Assembly (NCBI RefSeq): GCF_000485595.1 | Contig: NW_014578165.1 | Span: forward strand, 29,567-72,990 | Length of the DNA stretch: 43,424 nucleotides | Source: Priapulus caudatus | Taxonomy: Eukaryota; Priapulida; Priapulimorpha; Priapulimorphida; Priapulidae | Reading direction: 5' to 3' | In this document: positions 22,303-34,028 of the stretch, piece after piece | Layout of the letters: every line of letters starts with the position of its first letter | Numbering within the stretch: position 1 is the first letter of the stretch | The notes under the pieces: generated by a model | Database searches by the model: none | What the model was told of the DNA's origin: nothing | Seen by the model: the letters and a program-made list of their open reading frames with translations, nothing else | Translations under genes and position numbers: made by a program

Positions 22303-23243
22303 ATGATGTGTAAATTCTACATCGTCGCTTTAGCGACCACATCCGCATTGATTCACATCATCATGTATCGCGTGTTTCACCAAATGCCGCCGGCAGAAGG
22401 CAGCAGCAGCGACGCGCAGAGATTTCACCTGCAGCTGATCGTGCTCAGTGCCGACCGTCCGCACAGCCTGCAGCGCCTCCTAAAGTCTATACGCGCCGCC
22501 CATTATGACGGCGACAGAGTCGCGCTGCGCGTGTGCGTCGACTTTCCGCGCAACGCCAGACGGCCGGAACACGAAGGTTGCGTGCGCGCGGCGAAGGAGT
22601 TCAAGTTCCCGAATGGATCAACGAGCGTCGTCGCGCATGCGCACAACGTCGGCGTGTACGCGCAGTGGTACGACTGCTGGCAGCAGACCGACCCACCGGG
22701 GCACTACGCCGTCATCATAGAAGACAACGAACTATCGCCGTCGAACTTCAGTTCTACGCTGACGACGCGTCCGTGTTTAGCGTGGCGCTGCAGTGCGGCA
22801 TACTCGTCGTCACTACCGGCAGGGCCGGTCGCATATGTCACAAATGCACCGACTCGGTGTTCGCCTACCGTCTCTTCGCGACAGGGGGCGCTGCACCACT
22901 TCCGAATCAGTGGCGCAAATTCCGAAAATGGCTGCACACGGTCTGGTCGGCGAACGGCACGGGCGACTTTGTACCGTATATCCCCGATAAAAGGCTCATC
23001 ACGAACGAGTGGGTGGCGAAGGCGCACGTACAGCGGCGCTCGATGCCCGAGTCGTACATGGTCTACTACCTGTGGCATGAAGGTCTCTACATCATATACC
23101 CGCGGATACCAGGGCGCGCTGCGTTCACATGTAACCACCGTGAGTTAGGAATGAACTACAAGGAAAAGACGCAGACGACCGGAACGTGTGATTCTTCGCT
23201 GGTGATGGAATGGAATCCAGGGCACGTCAACTTCCCCCGGTAA
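22303..23243 (+). pseudogene. Glycosyltransferase (GT-A-like, membrane-anchored), frameshifted (copy B)
   Basis: As for 16875-17815: anchor, LIVLSADRPHSLQRLLKSI block, VIIEDNELSP, then a frame change near 22740-22755 and the C-terminal half to a stop at 23241-23243. Both copies share the frameshift and the EDN variant, so inactivation predates the duplication (or, less likely, the reading here is a real frame of a diverged gene). Few substitutions separate the copies. Confidence 0.65.
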
Positions 23244-23301
23244 CCTATCCGCATAGGATGGAATGGACGGCCCGAGTTTACACAAGACTAGCGTGACAAG
23301 C

Positions 23302-23540
23302 GGTGTGCAGGGGTAGAGCTGCAAGGGTAGAGCTGCTAGCGGTATACCTTACAAAGGTAGAGCTGCTAGCGGTATACCTTACAATGGTAGCGCTACCAGT
23401 GGTGTACATTGCAAGGGCAAAGCTACCAGCAGTATACATCGCAAGGGTAGAGATACCAGCGGTATACATTACAAGGGTTAAGCTAATAGCGGTATACATT
23501 ACAAGGGTAAAGCTGCTATAGCGGTATACATTATTACAAT
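23302..23540 (+). repeat. ~30-bp minisatellite (copy B)
   Basis: About eight units resembling AGAGCTGCTAGCGGTATACC plus TTACAAGGGT, with regular spacing near 30 bases. It follows the glycosyltransferase 3' end. Copy A has a noisier version adjoining the assembly gap. From 23541 to 23858 the sequence is AT-rich and non-coding. Confidence 0.9.
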
Positions 23541-23858
23541 AAGACGAAAAACATTGTTTATCAAGAGGCTTTGAAATGAAAAGTGTAACCCATTCGTACA
23601 TGATGTTATAATAACTTTTTGTCATTTTTACCATATTACTATTATATTCCAGGGGTTTTAAGTTGGGTTGGGCTGTGATATAAATGTTATAGGTAACAGA
23701 TTTTTACCATGCTTATTATCTTATTAGACTGATTGGTAAATATTGATATTGTGTGCAATGTTATTATCGATTTTTACCCAATGTTCCTATTGTGTCCGAT
23801 TAATAGTAATATAAATTGGTAGCACGATTTTACCCAGCACAGCGGGTACCCGCCGCTA

Positions 23859-23859
23859 G

Positions 23860-23886
<27 letters not shown>
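23859..23886. repeat. (TA)n microsatellite
   Basis: Perfect TA dinucleotide run; the copy A equivalent (18387-18400) borders the gap. Confidence 0.95.
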
Positions 23887-23891
<5 letters not shown>

Positions 23892-24270
23892 ACTTGGGAA
23901 AAAACGGGATACGGGTAATACGGGACACAGTAACTGTGCGACATCTGTTGGGAAAAAAATATAATATGCACTCACATGCCACCGTAGTACTGTTAGCTAA
24001 CTGTATAAAAGTGAAAGAAGTTTGCACTGCTTGCTCTGGACATCCCGGAGCCGGAGTCGCCTAAATACCTGCTCCTTCCTGGTGCAGCAAGGGGAGGATT
24101 GATCGATAAATCAATCATGAAGACAGTGAAGGAGCTTGGCTTCACGGACGATGTAACACTGAGGTGCATATATGAGCAGTAAAACTCATCATTAGAGTCC
24201 CTGGCTGTCTTTTTAATGATCCATAGATCTAGCGGTTATGATCAGGGACCTGGCTTGAATTGTTAAACAA

Positions 24271-24987
24271 GCCTCTTGCTCAAGTTTATCGAGTTTTTTA
24301 CCGTAACAATAACTCTTAAAACACCAGTAGGAGAAACAGAGAATTTCAAAACAAAAGAGATAGTTCGTCAGGACACAACATTAGGACCAGTATTATGCTG
24401 CATGACACTAGATCACATAAATAACCTAAACAAATCGGTATATATGTATGGTAACAACATGAAAATCGGTCCACTGTTATATATGGATGATATTCTAGGC
24501 ATTGGAGACCATAAAACAATTGCTAAAATCGCCCAGTCCTTTTCTAGATTTGCAGAATCGAAAAGGTTAGACTTTAACATGAAATAATGGTTGTAAAATT
24601 TAGAGCCAAAGAGAGGATGGAAAAGGATTTAGTACTAGGCAATCAAGTAATCAAAAAATGTACCAAATACACATCTAAGTGATTTAATAAACGATAAATG
24701 AGGATATAAGGACATTATAAAAGCCCGAACAGGTAAATGCCGTTTCATGGTAAGAGTAATAATATTACTGGCAGAGGAACAAACGACACCCAAGAACTGT
24801 CATGTACTGGGAACCACCAAGAGGGGAAAGAAAACGTGGAAGACCCTGCAAAACCTGGTGGAGCACATTTAAAGAAGATCTACAGAACCTAGGCGCTTCT
24901 TGGAATAGAGTAGAAAGAGTTGCAGCCGATCGAAAACGCTGGCAAACAGTTGTCGCCCAATGTTCTAATAGGAACAGGAGGACCTAA
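24271..24987 (+). pseudogene. Non-LTR reverse transcriptase remnant and ORF tail (copy B)
   Basis: 24276-24587 gives an uninterrupted RT palm fragment with LLYMDDILGIGDHKT. It is followed by a gap without coding and the LINE-type C-terminal tail at 24802-24987 (GRPCKTWW...AADRKRW). Compared with copy A it lacks the stop after LLYMDDILGI. The start coincides with the right arm of the inverted repeat. Confidence 0.65.
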
Positions 24988-25454
24988 GTCTAAGTATGAG
25001 AAACAAAACTATGGAAACCATAAAATAGAAGCTGACTGTTGCTGCAATAAACCATTGCATTGTTAGGATATGACAAAACCGTGGCGAGTGGATAGCACGT
25101 AGTCACTCATGCATGTTGCTGGCACACACAGTAAACAATTGAGCTAATAGATTTAAATATATGTTGAACATGTTGGACATCAATAGTTTATATTTGGATT
25201 GTGGGACACACACATACACACACAAGCAGACACACGCACGCACACGAAATTCCGAAGGCCGTTCAATAGCCGTTTCTTGTTTCGTTCACGTGTAGATTGT
25301 GGAAGGAGCTGAGAAAAATGCTTCGAAAAAAAAGAAGGATCCCTGCATCCCACACCACCCAATGGCAGGAATGTTCCCGGTCTTATGGAGCAAGCAGCGA
25401 TGCATCAGCTAAAGGACGTGGCCGTACTGATGTCACGATCATCGATTCACAGCC

Positions 25455-26659
25455 ATGGACAAATTCTTACTTGAAGCTATGGACGCCGCGGCAGAGAAGC
25501 AAGGTGATAAGAAGGACCTGGGCACTCGGGCGACTCTCACCCCACCGACCATTAGTCATGGTGCGATTACAAAGCTTAGTGATACTACTCCACTCACTCA
25601 CAATGGGAGACCTCTGTTGGCACCAGGCAAGCTTTCCCGTGCGTCGACTTCCATGTTTTCGAAAAGATGGAGGGCCTAGCGCCACATGGAAATCCAACTT
25701 CAGTGGGTTATTCGGCATAACACCTAAAAATCTTCAATCCTTCACGGGATTCTGTATGTTGCGCACGCATTGCCTCCAACACTCAAGGATCGGGCCTGTG
25801 GGCATCCACAGACACCTCTTTTATGGCAATTCTCATTGGAGAGTTATACCTTGAGCTACCAGCACCTCCTAATGTAAACATCAAAGAGAGCTTTATGAGT
25901 CTGCTAAGGAGGTCCCAGGACTACGCTATCTAGATTTTAAAGGAATACCATGGTAAGGAAAGAGCCTCGTCTGATGATAACTTTTTTAGAGGGTGTTTGG
26001 AGAAAATGGTAAAGGTTACAATACACGTGCCACGCTAGACATGGACACGGCCACATGTTGGGCAGTGATGCCATGTGCTAAACGTGGCACCGCCACAGAT
26101 GCTTGGCTGTCAAAATCAACCACCCAACTAATAGCAGAGAGTATGATAAACCCGAATCGCCGTCCTACTATCGGACAATTAGTCACCATCTGACAACTTT
26201 ACAAAAAACGCTTTAGCCTAAACGTTCTAGAAGATATTTCGCCAAGGCACCAAGAGAGATGGAAAGCTTAATGTTAAGCCTAGTCGCCTCACAAGGACTG
26301 ACATCGGGATTCACTCCTTTCCGCCTAATACAGGAGATGATGATTGCTCATTCAGACTTCTCACGGACCAAGTTAGCATCGCTGTATCCTGCTGAGTGGG
26401 CGGTCTTCCGGACCATTCGGCTTCCATCGCGGAATGACTGCTCCTAGCCTATGAGACTGACGCAAGAGATATTAGAGTTCCAAAATATCCGAGCTTCTTT
26501 CTCCTGTCGCGCATGATTAAGCAAGAGATCGATGGTGACATAGCCTTTATCCATTATCGGGGGTTAGCAAATACCACGAAGTTGACTCTGCTTAGAACGG
26601 TTGTTCCAGATAAAGTTCCAGATGTGTGTGAGAGAGTGGATTTGCAAGCTGCAGGTTAG
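25455..26659 (+). pseudogene. Decayed unidentified ORF (~400 codons), possible endogenous viral nucleoprotein-like sequence (copy B)
   Basis: ATG at 25455 in context GCCATGG, in-frame stop just upstream. Protein-like reading continues through at least three frame changes (near 25640, 25990 and 26240-26450) and stops near 25713, 25931 and 26191, ending at TAG 26657-26659. Blocks visible: DKFLLEAMDAAAEKQGDKK, TSFMAILIGELYLELPAPP, MINPNRRPTIGQL, LYPAEWAVFRTI, HYRGLANTTKLTLL. I do not recognise it securely. Single-gene size, lack of introns and position after a LINE tail would fit a retrotransposed viral gene such as a negative-strand RNA virus nucleoprotein; a retrotransposon gag or host retrocopy are alternatives. 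The last ~240 bases lie outside the duplicated unit. Confidence 0.35.
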
Positions 26660-26815
26660 GAGTACCCAATCTGACTTTCGCTGGTAATCTAGTAATTGGC
26701 TACATTATGTAAATAGATATATCTGATACTGATTGCACGTATGTGTCCATCTTATTTTAATGTTCACAGCATTACACAATTGATATTTAAAGTGTGATTG
26801 TCACATCTTCGGCAG

Positions 26816-26923
26816 CTGCTGAAGTACCAGGATGGGAATATACTGAAATTGGCACCGACACGTACAAAAACCCATGTCGGTTCGGGAAATTTTGAAAAGA
26901 TGAAAGCGTCTATGGCTGCGCAG
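26816..26923 (+). pseudogene. P-element-like transposase exon fragment
   Basis: Exactly 36 codons between an AG and a GT: LLKYQDGNILKLAPTRTK...GNFEKMKASMAAQ. It resembles the P-superfamily block ending in KMR.KLA.QV. No neighbouring exons recognised between 26660 and 27860, so it is an isolated relic. From 26924 to 27860 no gene is seen; the sequence just before the next ORF could be a decayed LTR or leader. Confidence 0.4.
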
Positions 26924-27870
26924 GTACACAAGTTTTTATGCTCATGTGTAACAAATATGTACAGGCGTTCTGCGTGTACCAGGGTTATCTACGGTTCGTG
27001 AGACACACCGGGAGATGCCCTACTGTGTGTAGGCAGGTGATCGTATAGGTGATAATGTTCTAAACATTGCGTTGTGTTATTGTTCTTATGGTGTTATAAC
27101 CCGTCGTTGGTTCGTTTCGTGTTGCGGTGAGCTTGAAGGAGATGTCACACTTGTGTCTGTGTACCCCAGAGAAAATAACGTGTGGCAAGAAAAAGTTTAG
27201 AAGTTAACGTTTATTCAGTGTAAAAGGAAGTCGTATTTTTGTAGTGTGTAGTTAAGGTTAATCTAGCCTGTATTAGTGGTTCTCTGAGTAGAATAAAACC
27301 TATAGTCCGTTACTCTACAACTACGTGTTTTCATATATTGTGAGAGTGATCGTTACTCCTCGCATCGCATTTTCTCACGCACTCTGCGACCAGGCATGCA
27401 ATACCTGCATCATAATACCCGCGCCGGACGTGGAAGCTAAGACACATCGCAAGGTACCATAACATTAACCACACGATCACGAGCCATCGCGTGCAGCGTA
27501 TCATTTCGGCAAGTTATCAGGTATACCAGTGATCTTGTTTCGTTTGATATCGTACGCCGGGTGACGCCCTTCACCCGACACCAAACGTCATTGAGCGTCG
27601 CACGCACGAAGAGCGCGAGGGACTTAATCGACACTAACTCGAGTGTTTAATAGCCTCTCTATATCATTTGGAGCCGAGGAAGCCCAGTTCTAGAGAATTG
27701 CGGAAAATTGGGAGCAAGACAGTAGCGGTGAGCGAGTAAGGGCTACGAACGTGTGTAACATTAAACATTAGCAGCAGTGACGTCAGCGTCGTATTACTCA
27801 GAACTATCCAGCTTGAGCGCTAGCATCGTCACCGTCAGCGTGAGCGTCGGCGTCAACAGCAGCAGCGGCA

Positions 27871-28533
27871 ATGACAGCAGCATCACTATCGTCAACGTCA
27901 GAAAACTTTTGCGAACTCACCGAAGAGACAGTGCAGTACTGCGCTAGAACGTGCAGCAGCAAGCAGTTCACAGCAGCCACCACACCAGACGCACCGCCAC
28001 CTGGTGTTCGTTATCAATGGACCAATGATGACAAGCCAGTATGTGCATTGTGCGGTAAGATAGGTCACCGCTGGAAGCAATGCATATCAACACGACAAGC
28101 GTTCAACGTGGGAAACGTGGGAGACACCAGCGCTCGATTTTATTTGAGACAAAAAAACCGAGCGAACGACACCCAACGGTCTCTATCAATGGGACGAAGA
28201 AACATTCTCGATCTGATTCTAGATTTTACCACTCAGGTTGTCATGGAGTTGATTGCACGCACAGCTTTCATTACTACAAATTTAGCAGACATTCCGCAGG
28301 TGAACAAGGGACCAAGGGAGTCATTGAGAATTAGGGACAACCCTTCGGCTGTTCGACTGGATCGACATGACCACTGGCCGTACCAGACAGACACCAAGAA
28401 TTCGCAACGCTGCAAGCTGCCAGGTTGCACTAGACGTACACGCATCATGTGTGCCAAATGTCAAGCCTACCTCTGTATAATGGGGGCAGAATGCTTCCTG
28501 GCATATTATGGTGTTCATGTCAGTGACGGGTAA
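27871..28533 (+). pseudogene. Chimeric ORF: retroelement-type CCHC zinc knuckle joined to a piggyBac C-terminal zinc finger
   Basis: 220-codon open frame. Upstream and at the start the DNA is AGC/GTC triplet-rich, giving a Ser/Thr-rich N-terminus. About residues 50-71 read YQWTNDDKPVCALCGKIGHR ending WKQC, a CCHC knuckle of Gag proteins (RNA binding). From about residue 143 it reads RESLRIRDNPSAVRLDR, DHWPYQTDTK, QRCKLPGCTRRTRIMC, KCQAYLCI, the cysteine-rich finger at the end of PGBD4-type piggyBac transposases. The piggyBac RNase H-like core is absent. The parts come from different element classes, so the frame probably arose by insertion plus deletion; a functional protein is doubtful. Confidence 0.55.
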
Positions 28534-29605
28534 ACGCGGCTGGGCAAGTAAAACGGCTGTTCACATAGCAATTGTCAACATTCTTCCATTCTGCATGTCA
28601 CCCAAAGGTATAGTTTTTGTTACCGGCACTCAGAAAATATTGCACTAGTCAAACAGGAGTACTGCTGAATACTAAAAAATATGTTAAATCAAATGTTGCA
28701 TGATTACAATAAACTGCTGAAGACAATATTATATCTTGCCTTTTCTTGTCGTATGTTATGCCTGTTAGCCTGGTGTACACTTACGTGGACGCAGTAAATA
28801 TGACTGGAGGTGCCTCGCGTACACATATGTGGACGCCTAAAATCTCGGGCCGTACAACATATAATTAAAAAATAACTTGTAAAACGAATTTGTCTTATAT
28901 ACCCCCAAAAGGACCCAAATCAGTTAATTTGAACCTTCTGACATACGAGGAAAGGTCACAGGCACTAAATGCTGCCATCGCATCATAGAATAGAGGGCCG
29001 CTTACCTATATATATTTGTAACATTTATATATTTGTCATTAGTAGAGAGGACAAGAGAAGAGAAGAGAAGAGAAAGAGGAGTTGTGAACGGCACTCGTCT
29101 GGATACCACTTTCTCGTTGCACATATCACCTCTTAGCAATGAAGACAATTGTTATATAAAAAATCAAAATATGGTATTACAGAGTTATTACCATGCGTGC
29201 TGGTTTCGACAGCACCCACAGTACGCCTGTTATTGACGAAATAACTTCACATGCAACAATTCAAACACACGATTCTGAAACTTCCTTCAAAATATATACT
29301 TTTGGTCACTTCGTCGTCGGTGGAGAGGGGAGGGCGGATGCGGCGCAAGCGCGCCCATTCTTAATGCGGTGGACGCGTGCAGAGTATTTTAAATATTTTA
29401 TTGGTTTTGCCTTGTTTTAAAGAGGAGAACAACCGGGAAGCACTTCAGCGTTGTGACGCCCGTTTCTTTTTTATTTGTCGTTTTTCTTTTGTTCAATTGT
29501 TAAATTTCCATTTTATTGCATTCGATGCCCGCGAGCCGTCGCAATATGCAAACATGTGTGTAATGAAGCGGATCCCCCTCGTTCATAAACATGCAAAGTA
29601 GAACA
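28534..29605. other. Non-coding stretch with subterminal-type repeats and a GA microsatellite
   Basis: 28771-28840 holds two copies of GTACAC(T/A)TA(C/T)GTGGACGC about 45 bases apart, possibly subterminal repeats of a piggyBac-like element. 29051-29080 is an AGAAG-type simple repeat. No gene seen. The outer Gypsy element begins abruptly near 29606. Confidence 0.45.
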
Positions 29606-29606
29606 G

Positions 29607-32600
29607 TTAATAATTATCCGTTGGGTGATAAGGAGAAACTTTAATGTGGGTGATCCCAAGCAATGTGGTCAGTCGTGTGATGAGCTCGTTAATTAATTTG
29701 CCTCCGTTATCGGCTAAGATGGACCGAGGGCATGAGTGACGAGGAATGCAATCGTCAACAATGATGCGTGCTACGGTAGCAGCGCTCTTATCTAGCATTG
29801 GGTATACTTCAGGCCATGAGGTGTAAAGGTCCAAAAATGTGAGCATGTAACGATTACCTGAGTTTGTGCAGGGGTGTGTACCCGTAACATCGATGGCAAC
29901 CACATCTCCTGAGTGTCTGGGTGTCGGTGCATGATGTAGAGGGGCACGGACTCGTTGTAGTTTCCGACAATTACACTCAACGCATGATTTGATGTAGTGG
30001 TAAGCGTCGGCAAACATGCGGGGCCAAGTATCGCTGTGCGAGTTTGCTATAAACTTTTTTGAAACCCAGGTGGCCACCATACGCATGATCGTGGAACAAG
30101 GGTTGCACAGCGAGTACGAGAATACGGGGAATGACCAATTGTAGTGCAGCTTCAGCATCCTGCGCACGTGACGGCACATGAAAGAGCAAGTTGTCAACCA
30201 AAAGGTAGCTTTCAATGAGCTTAGCCTCACGTACGGAAGTTGCGTCACGGTTTGAGAGCGTGCGTTTGCAAGAAGCGGACCAGCCAGCTGCAAGGCAGCG
30301 AGCTCGGTGTCAGTAGCGGGGATGGTGGGAGGGAGTGTCGGGTTAGGGTCGGGTAGTGCGTCAAGGTGAGGAGGATTGTGATGGAGCGTAATGGGGCCTA
30401 CCCGTCGTGCGGGTTGTGAGGCCACACTGGTAGGCGAAGGCGGTACCACTTGGTAAATGGGTCATGAGGCCATACCGCTGTGCAACGATGATGTGGTGGG
30501 CATGATTGATGAGTGATGGGTGTCGTTGGCGTAGACGACTCGGGAGGCAAACGAGAAAGCGCATCTGCTTGGACGTTCGACTTGCCCGTGGTGTACTCTA
30601 GGCGGCATGAAGGAAAGCCAGAGACGTACAGGGCCCACCGCTGTAGTTTGGCATTGCGCAGTGTCTTTGATTCCAGTAAATATTTAAATGGTAAATGATC
30701 GCTAAGTATGACAAAATCGGCACCGATGAGGAGGTGCCGGAATTTCTGTAATGCGTGTACCAATGCAAAACATTCCCTCTCTCTTGTAGGCCAGCGTTGT
30801 TCTGTCGCAGTCAGCTGTCTGATGAGATAAAACACGGGGTGTTCTTACTCTCGCTTGTCTATCTGCGTGAAAACTGCTCCGACGGCGTAGCCAGATGCGT
30901 CGCAATAGAGGCGGAATGGTCGACTTCCATCAGGCAATGCCAAATTGGGAGCTTCTGTGAGACACATACGAAGAGACTGAAACGCAACCTGTGCCTCGTC
31001 TGACCACACAAAGGGTTTGTTCTTGTGGGTGAGAAGGGTCAATGAATGGACAATATCGGCATAGCCCTTGATAAACTTACGATAGTAATTGGTGAATCCT
31101 AAAAACTGCCAAACAGTTGTGGGCGTGTTTGGGGGGCCCAATCTTGCACCGCAGAGATCTTTTCTGGGTCGGGTCTGACGCAACCTGGGGTTATGACGTG
31201 ACCCAGGTAATTGATGGACTGGCGTAGAAACGCACATTTACTGGGGCGCATCTTGAGGTTAGCTGCGTGAAATCGGGCAAAAACCTCTGCCAAGTCGGAC
31301 ATGTGGGTTTCAAAGTCCGGTGAATAAATACAGACATCGTCAATGTAGGCGAGTGCGCATTTGTGACGAAGTCCTTGCAGGATGTAATCGAGGATACGTT
31401 AAAAGTGGGCGGGTGCGTTCTTTGGTCCATATGGAGTTCTTAAATTGTCGTAGCTTCCAGAGGGCATTACAAAACAAGTCTTCGGAACGTCCTTCTCCGC
31501 TAAGGGGATTTGATAGTAACCACTCTTAAGGTCGAGGGTAGTAAATATTGTAGCTTTTCCTATTGTTTGTAGCACATCTTCGATGAGGGGTAAAGGGTAA
31601 GTGTCCCCTACGGTAACTGAGCTTAATCGTCAATAGTCGACACACATTCGATACTCGCCAGTTTTTTTCTTAACCAAAAGTACGCTGGATGACCAAGGTG
31701 ACATGGAAGGGCGAATTATCCCATTCTGCATGAGTTTGTCAACCTGTTGCTGAACAATGATTTGTTGCTCTGGAGCCATGCGGTAGGGCCTTCTTTTGAA
31801 TGGCCGGGCGTCTCCGGTATGAATCTGGAATTCGCAGAGGTGCGTACACCCTAGTTGAGCATCTGGTTGCGCAAATGACCTTTCATGCTGGCGTAAAAGT
31901 TTTAGAAGCGTTGTCCGATGGCGAGAATCCTGAACGTGGTCCACGAGTAAATTATAATCAAAGGGCGGGGTTGCACCTTTGTGTGCTGATACACCGGCCT
32001 CGTTAGGCGTGGACGTAATAACTTGTATGTGGGGAGGGGCGGTGGCTTCAACTATTGCCACAACGGCATTACGAGGTAGCGAGATTGCTCGATCTGAGCG
32101 ATTTTCTAGCCGGCAAAGAATTGTGAGCTGCTCTGTGACTTCGACTAGAGACGGCAATAAGATGAGGTGGGGATTACTACGAAACAGTTTAAAGGCTGGA
32201 GATCTTTGAACAAAGAGTAGCTTAACCGGGCGGAAGTGGCGGGGACACGACAGAAACACTGTTGGCCCAAATGAGGGGGCAACACGGTCGGACAATGAAT
32301 GAAAGCTAGTTGAGGAGTGGGGAGAAGTCGTCTACCTCGACGGAGTTTCAAAGTGACGACACTATTACCTAGTGCGAGCACTCCTCTGTCAAAATCAATA
32401 TTTACTCGGTTAGCCTATAGAAAGTCAGCTCCGATTATGAATTGTTGCCTTAAATCCTGAACTATGTAGCACCCATGTAGGGTGGTTACCCGTCCTAGTA
32501 GAATGCGCAAAGTGGCGGTGCCTACAAGGTGTAGCTTATCGCCTGTGACAGAAATAAGCATGGCGTCTGATGCGCAGACGGCGTTGAAACTAGCAGCCGT

Positions 32601-32765
32601 CCGTATGTGCTGGGGTAAGTGGAGCCATGCAGCAAAATCGATAAGCGTACAATCGCTACCAGTGTCAATGAAGGCTGTGAGTGAGAGTGAGCCGACTTTA
32701 ACACCGCACGTTGGCGCTGAAGATGTAGCGGTAGTCGGTGATCCGCACGCAGCAGATTCATGCAT
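29607..32765 (-). pseudogene. pol: Outer Ty3/Gypsy element pol: protease, RT, RNase H, truncated integrase
   Basis: Encoded in order on the minus strand: retropepsin (FIDTGSDCTLID, 32680-32640), RT (from ~32200; QVDKLMQNGIIRPS, then YIDDV near 31345), RNase H (LYCDASGYAVGAVF near 30900; SDHLPFKYLL, SNVQADALSRLP near 30570) and integrase zinc finger plus the first core aspartates to about 29610. Pro lies -1 relative to Gag, as in elements using frameshifting. Breaks: a stop after MCVDY (31630), one near 31405, and frame changes near 30850, 30420-30390 and 30050. The integrase ends before its glutamate, where homology to the inner element stops and unrelated flank begins. An old, inactive copy. 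Confidence 0.9.
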
Positions 32766-32767
32766 GC

Positions 32768-33927
32768 CTAAAAGTTGTGAGGGTAAGGTGGTGCGATTGC
32801 GTCACGGGGACGTCGGCGAAAATTTTCTAAGCGGCGGCGGAGAGGGCAGTCACGCGCGTAGTGACCTAGTTGGCCGCACGCATAGCAACGAGTGTCGCGT
32901 CGGTCTTGGGTAGGTGCCGACGCTGATGGTTGAAATGGGGCGCGTTGGCGCGAAGAAGCAGGTGGCAAGTAAGCCTGATTACGAACAGGTGCACGCTGGT
33001 CGCGTAGTGTGGGGGGTCGCCATTGGCGAGATCTGAGCTGATTGTCGTGGGGTGGGAGCGCTTGTGAACGTTGTTGGCGCAGGGGTTGTCGTGTCATGTC
33101 TCGTGATGACTCATTCATTGAGGGCGACTGAACCTGTGGCACGGCCTGAGTGATGAGTGTACGCAAGCTGCGCACCTCTCTAAGCAGATGCTCCAATGGC
33201 GTGGGGCGTAGTATGGTATTGACATCCATAGGTTCTGTCATGTAGTAGGGATCAGCGAACGCGTCGCTACGGTTTTGTCGTCGTGATGACTCTCGAGATG
33301 ACTCTAGTACGTGTTCGTCCCCTGCAAGGTCAATGGCGTCAGTTAGCGTTGTAGGGTTGCGATGAAGCAAGAGTCGCTGTGTATGGGCCGATCTTAGTCT
33401 ATCCAAAAAATGTCGATGAGACGGCCCTGCGTCTCAGCCGTCGAAAGTTGCTCGACCGGAATCGCTCTCAACGCGAGAGTCAATAACCTGTCTCCATACG
33501 GGCGGATATTTTCGCCACTATTCTGCTGGAAATTCTTAAGCGCATTCAGCGCGTCTACTTGACGCAGCGGATCGCGGAAGCGCTTAGTCAGCTGTTTAGT
33601 GATCTGTTCCCAAGTCATAGTGGGCCTCTCAAGAAGGAGGCGGCGAGAAAACTCAGCAGCGTGTCCTCCGAGCGTCGACAAACCAAACACGCGCAACGAC
33701 GTAGCGTCGAGACATAATTCCAACTGTATCCAGTTCAAAGTGCTGAGCCAGTTGTCGAACGTAATCGAAAGTGGCGCGTTATCGCCCGTGAATCGCGGAA
33801 CTGAAGTCCGAGCTTCGGCGATACGTAGTCCATGTTGGAATGGAGCAGCTGCTGATTCAACGGTTGGGCGTAACGATTCGCTGAATACGTGTGCTAAATC
33901 TGCGATGTCGTATTGTGATTTGGCCAT
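32768..33927 (-). pseudogene. gag: Outer Ty3/Gypsy element gag, one frameshift
   Basis: Gag forms the capsid and packages RNA. Minus strand ATG at 33927 (MAKSQYDIADL) opens a capsid-like region with FDNWLSTLNW and WEQITKQLTKRFRDP. The frame ends at 33394; the protein continues from 33406 one frame over (RLRSAHTQRLLLHRNP) to an R/P-rich nucleocapsid with a single knuckle CYACGQLGHYARDC (about 32875-32835) and a stop at 32768-32770. The break lies at a run of six T (minus strand), consistent with homopolymer slippage or base-calling error. Whole-length Gag would be ~385 residues, ordinary for Gypsy. Confidence 0.85.
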
Positions 33928-33937
33928 TGGGAAAAGC

Positions 33938-34028
33938 GGGGTTAAAGCTGTCCCCGACAGACACAAACGGGGTTAAAGCTGTCCCCGACAGACACAAGCG
34001 GGGTTAAAGCTGTCCCCGGCAGACACAT
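33938..34028. repeat. 31-bp tandem repeat, three copies, upstream of gag
   Basis: Three copies of a unit starting CGGGGTTAAAGCTGTCCCCG, each with a GGGG...CCCC dyad that could form a small hairpin. Located in the leader of the outer element, just before the gag ATG on the minus strand. Confidence 0.9.

Larger units (their letters stand above)
20933..26418 (+). repeat. Tandem segmental duplication, copy B
   Basis: Second copy of the unit starting at 15513, without a gap. Its right edge continues into sequence (from 26419) that extends the last ORF of the unit, so the right flank of B is the ancestral one and the left flank of A is the other ancestral edge. Near-identity suggests either a recent duplication or two haplotypes placed in tandem by the assembler. 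Confidence 0.9.

Noticed and set aside
33385-33410. Programmed frameshift within gag at the T run
   Set aside because: Programmed shifts in this group lie at the gag-pol junction; a shift in mid-gag at a homopolymer is more likely mutation or base-calling error.
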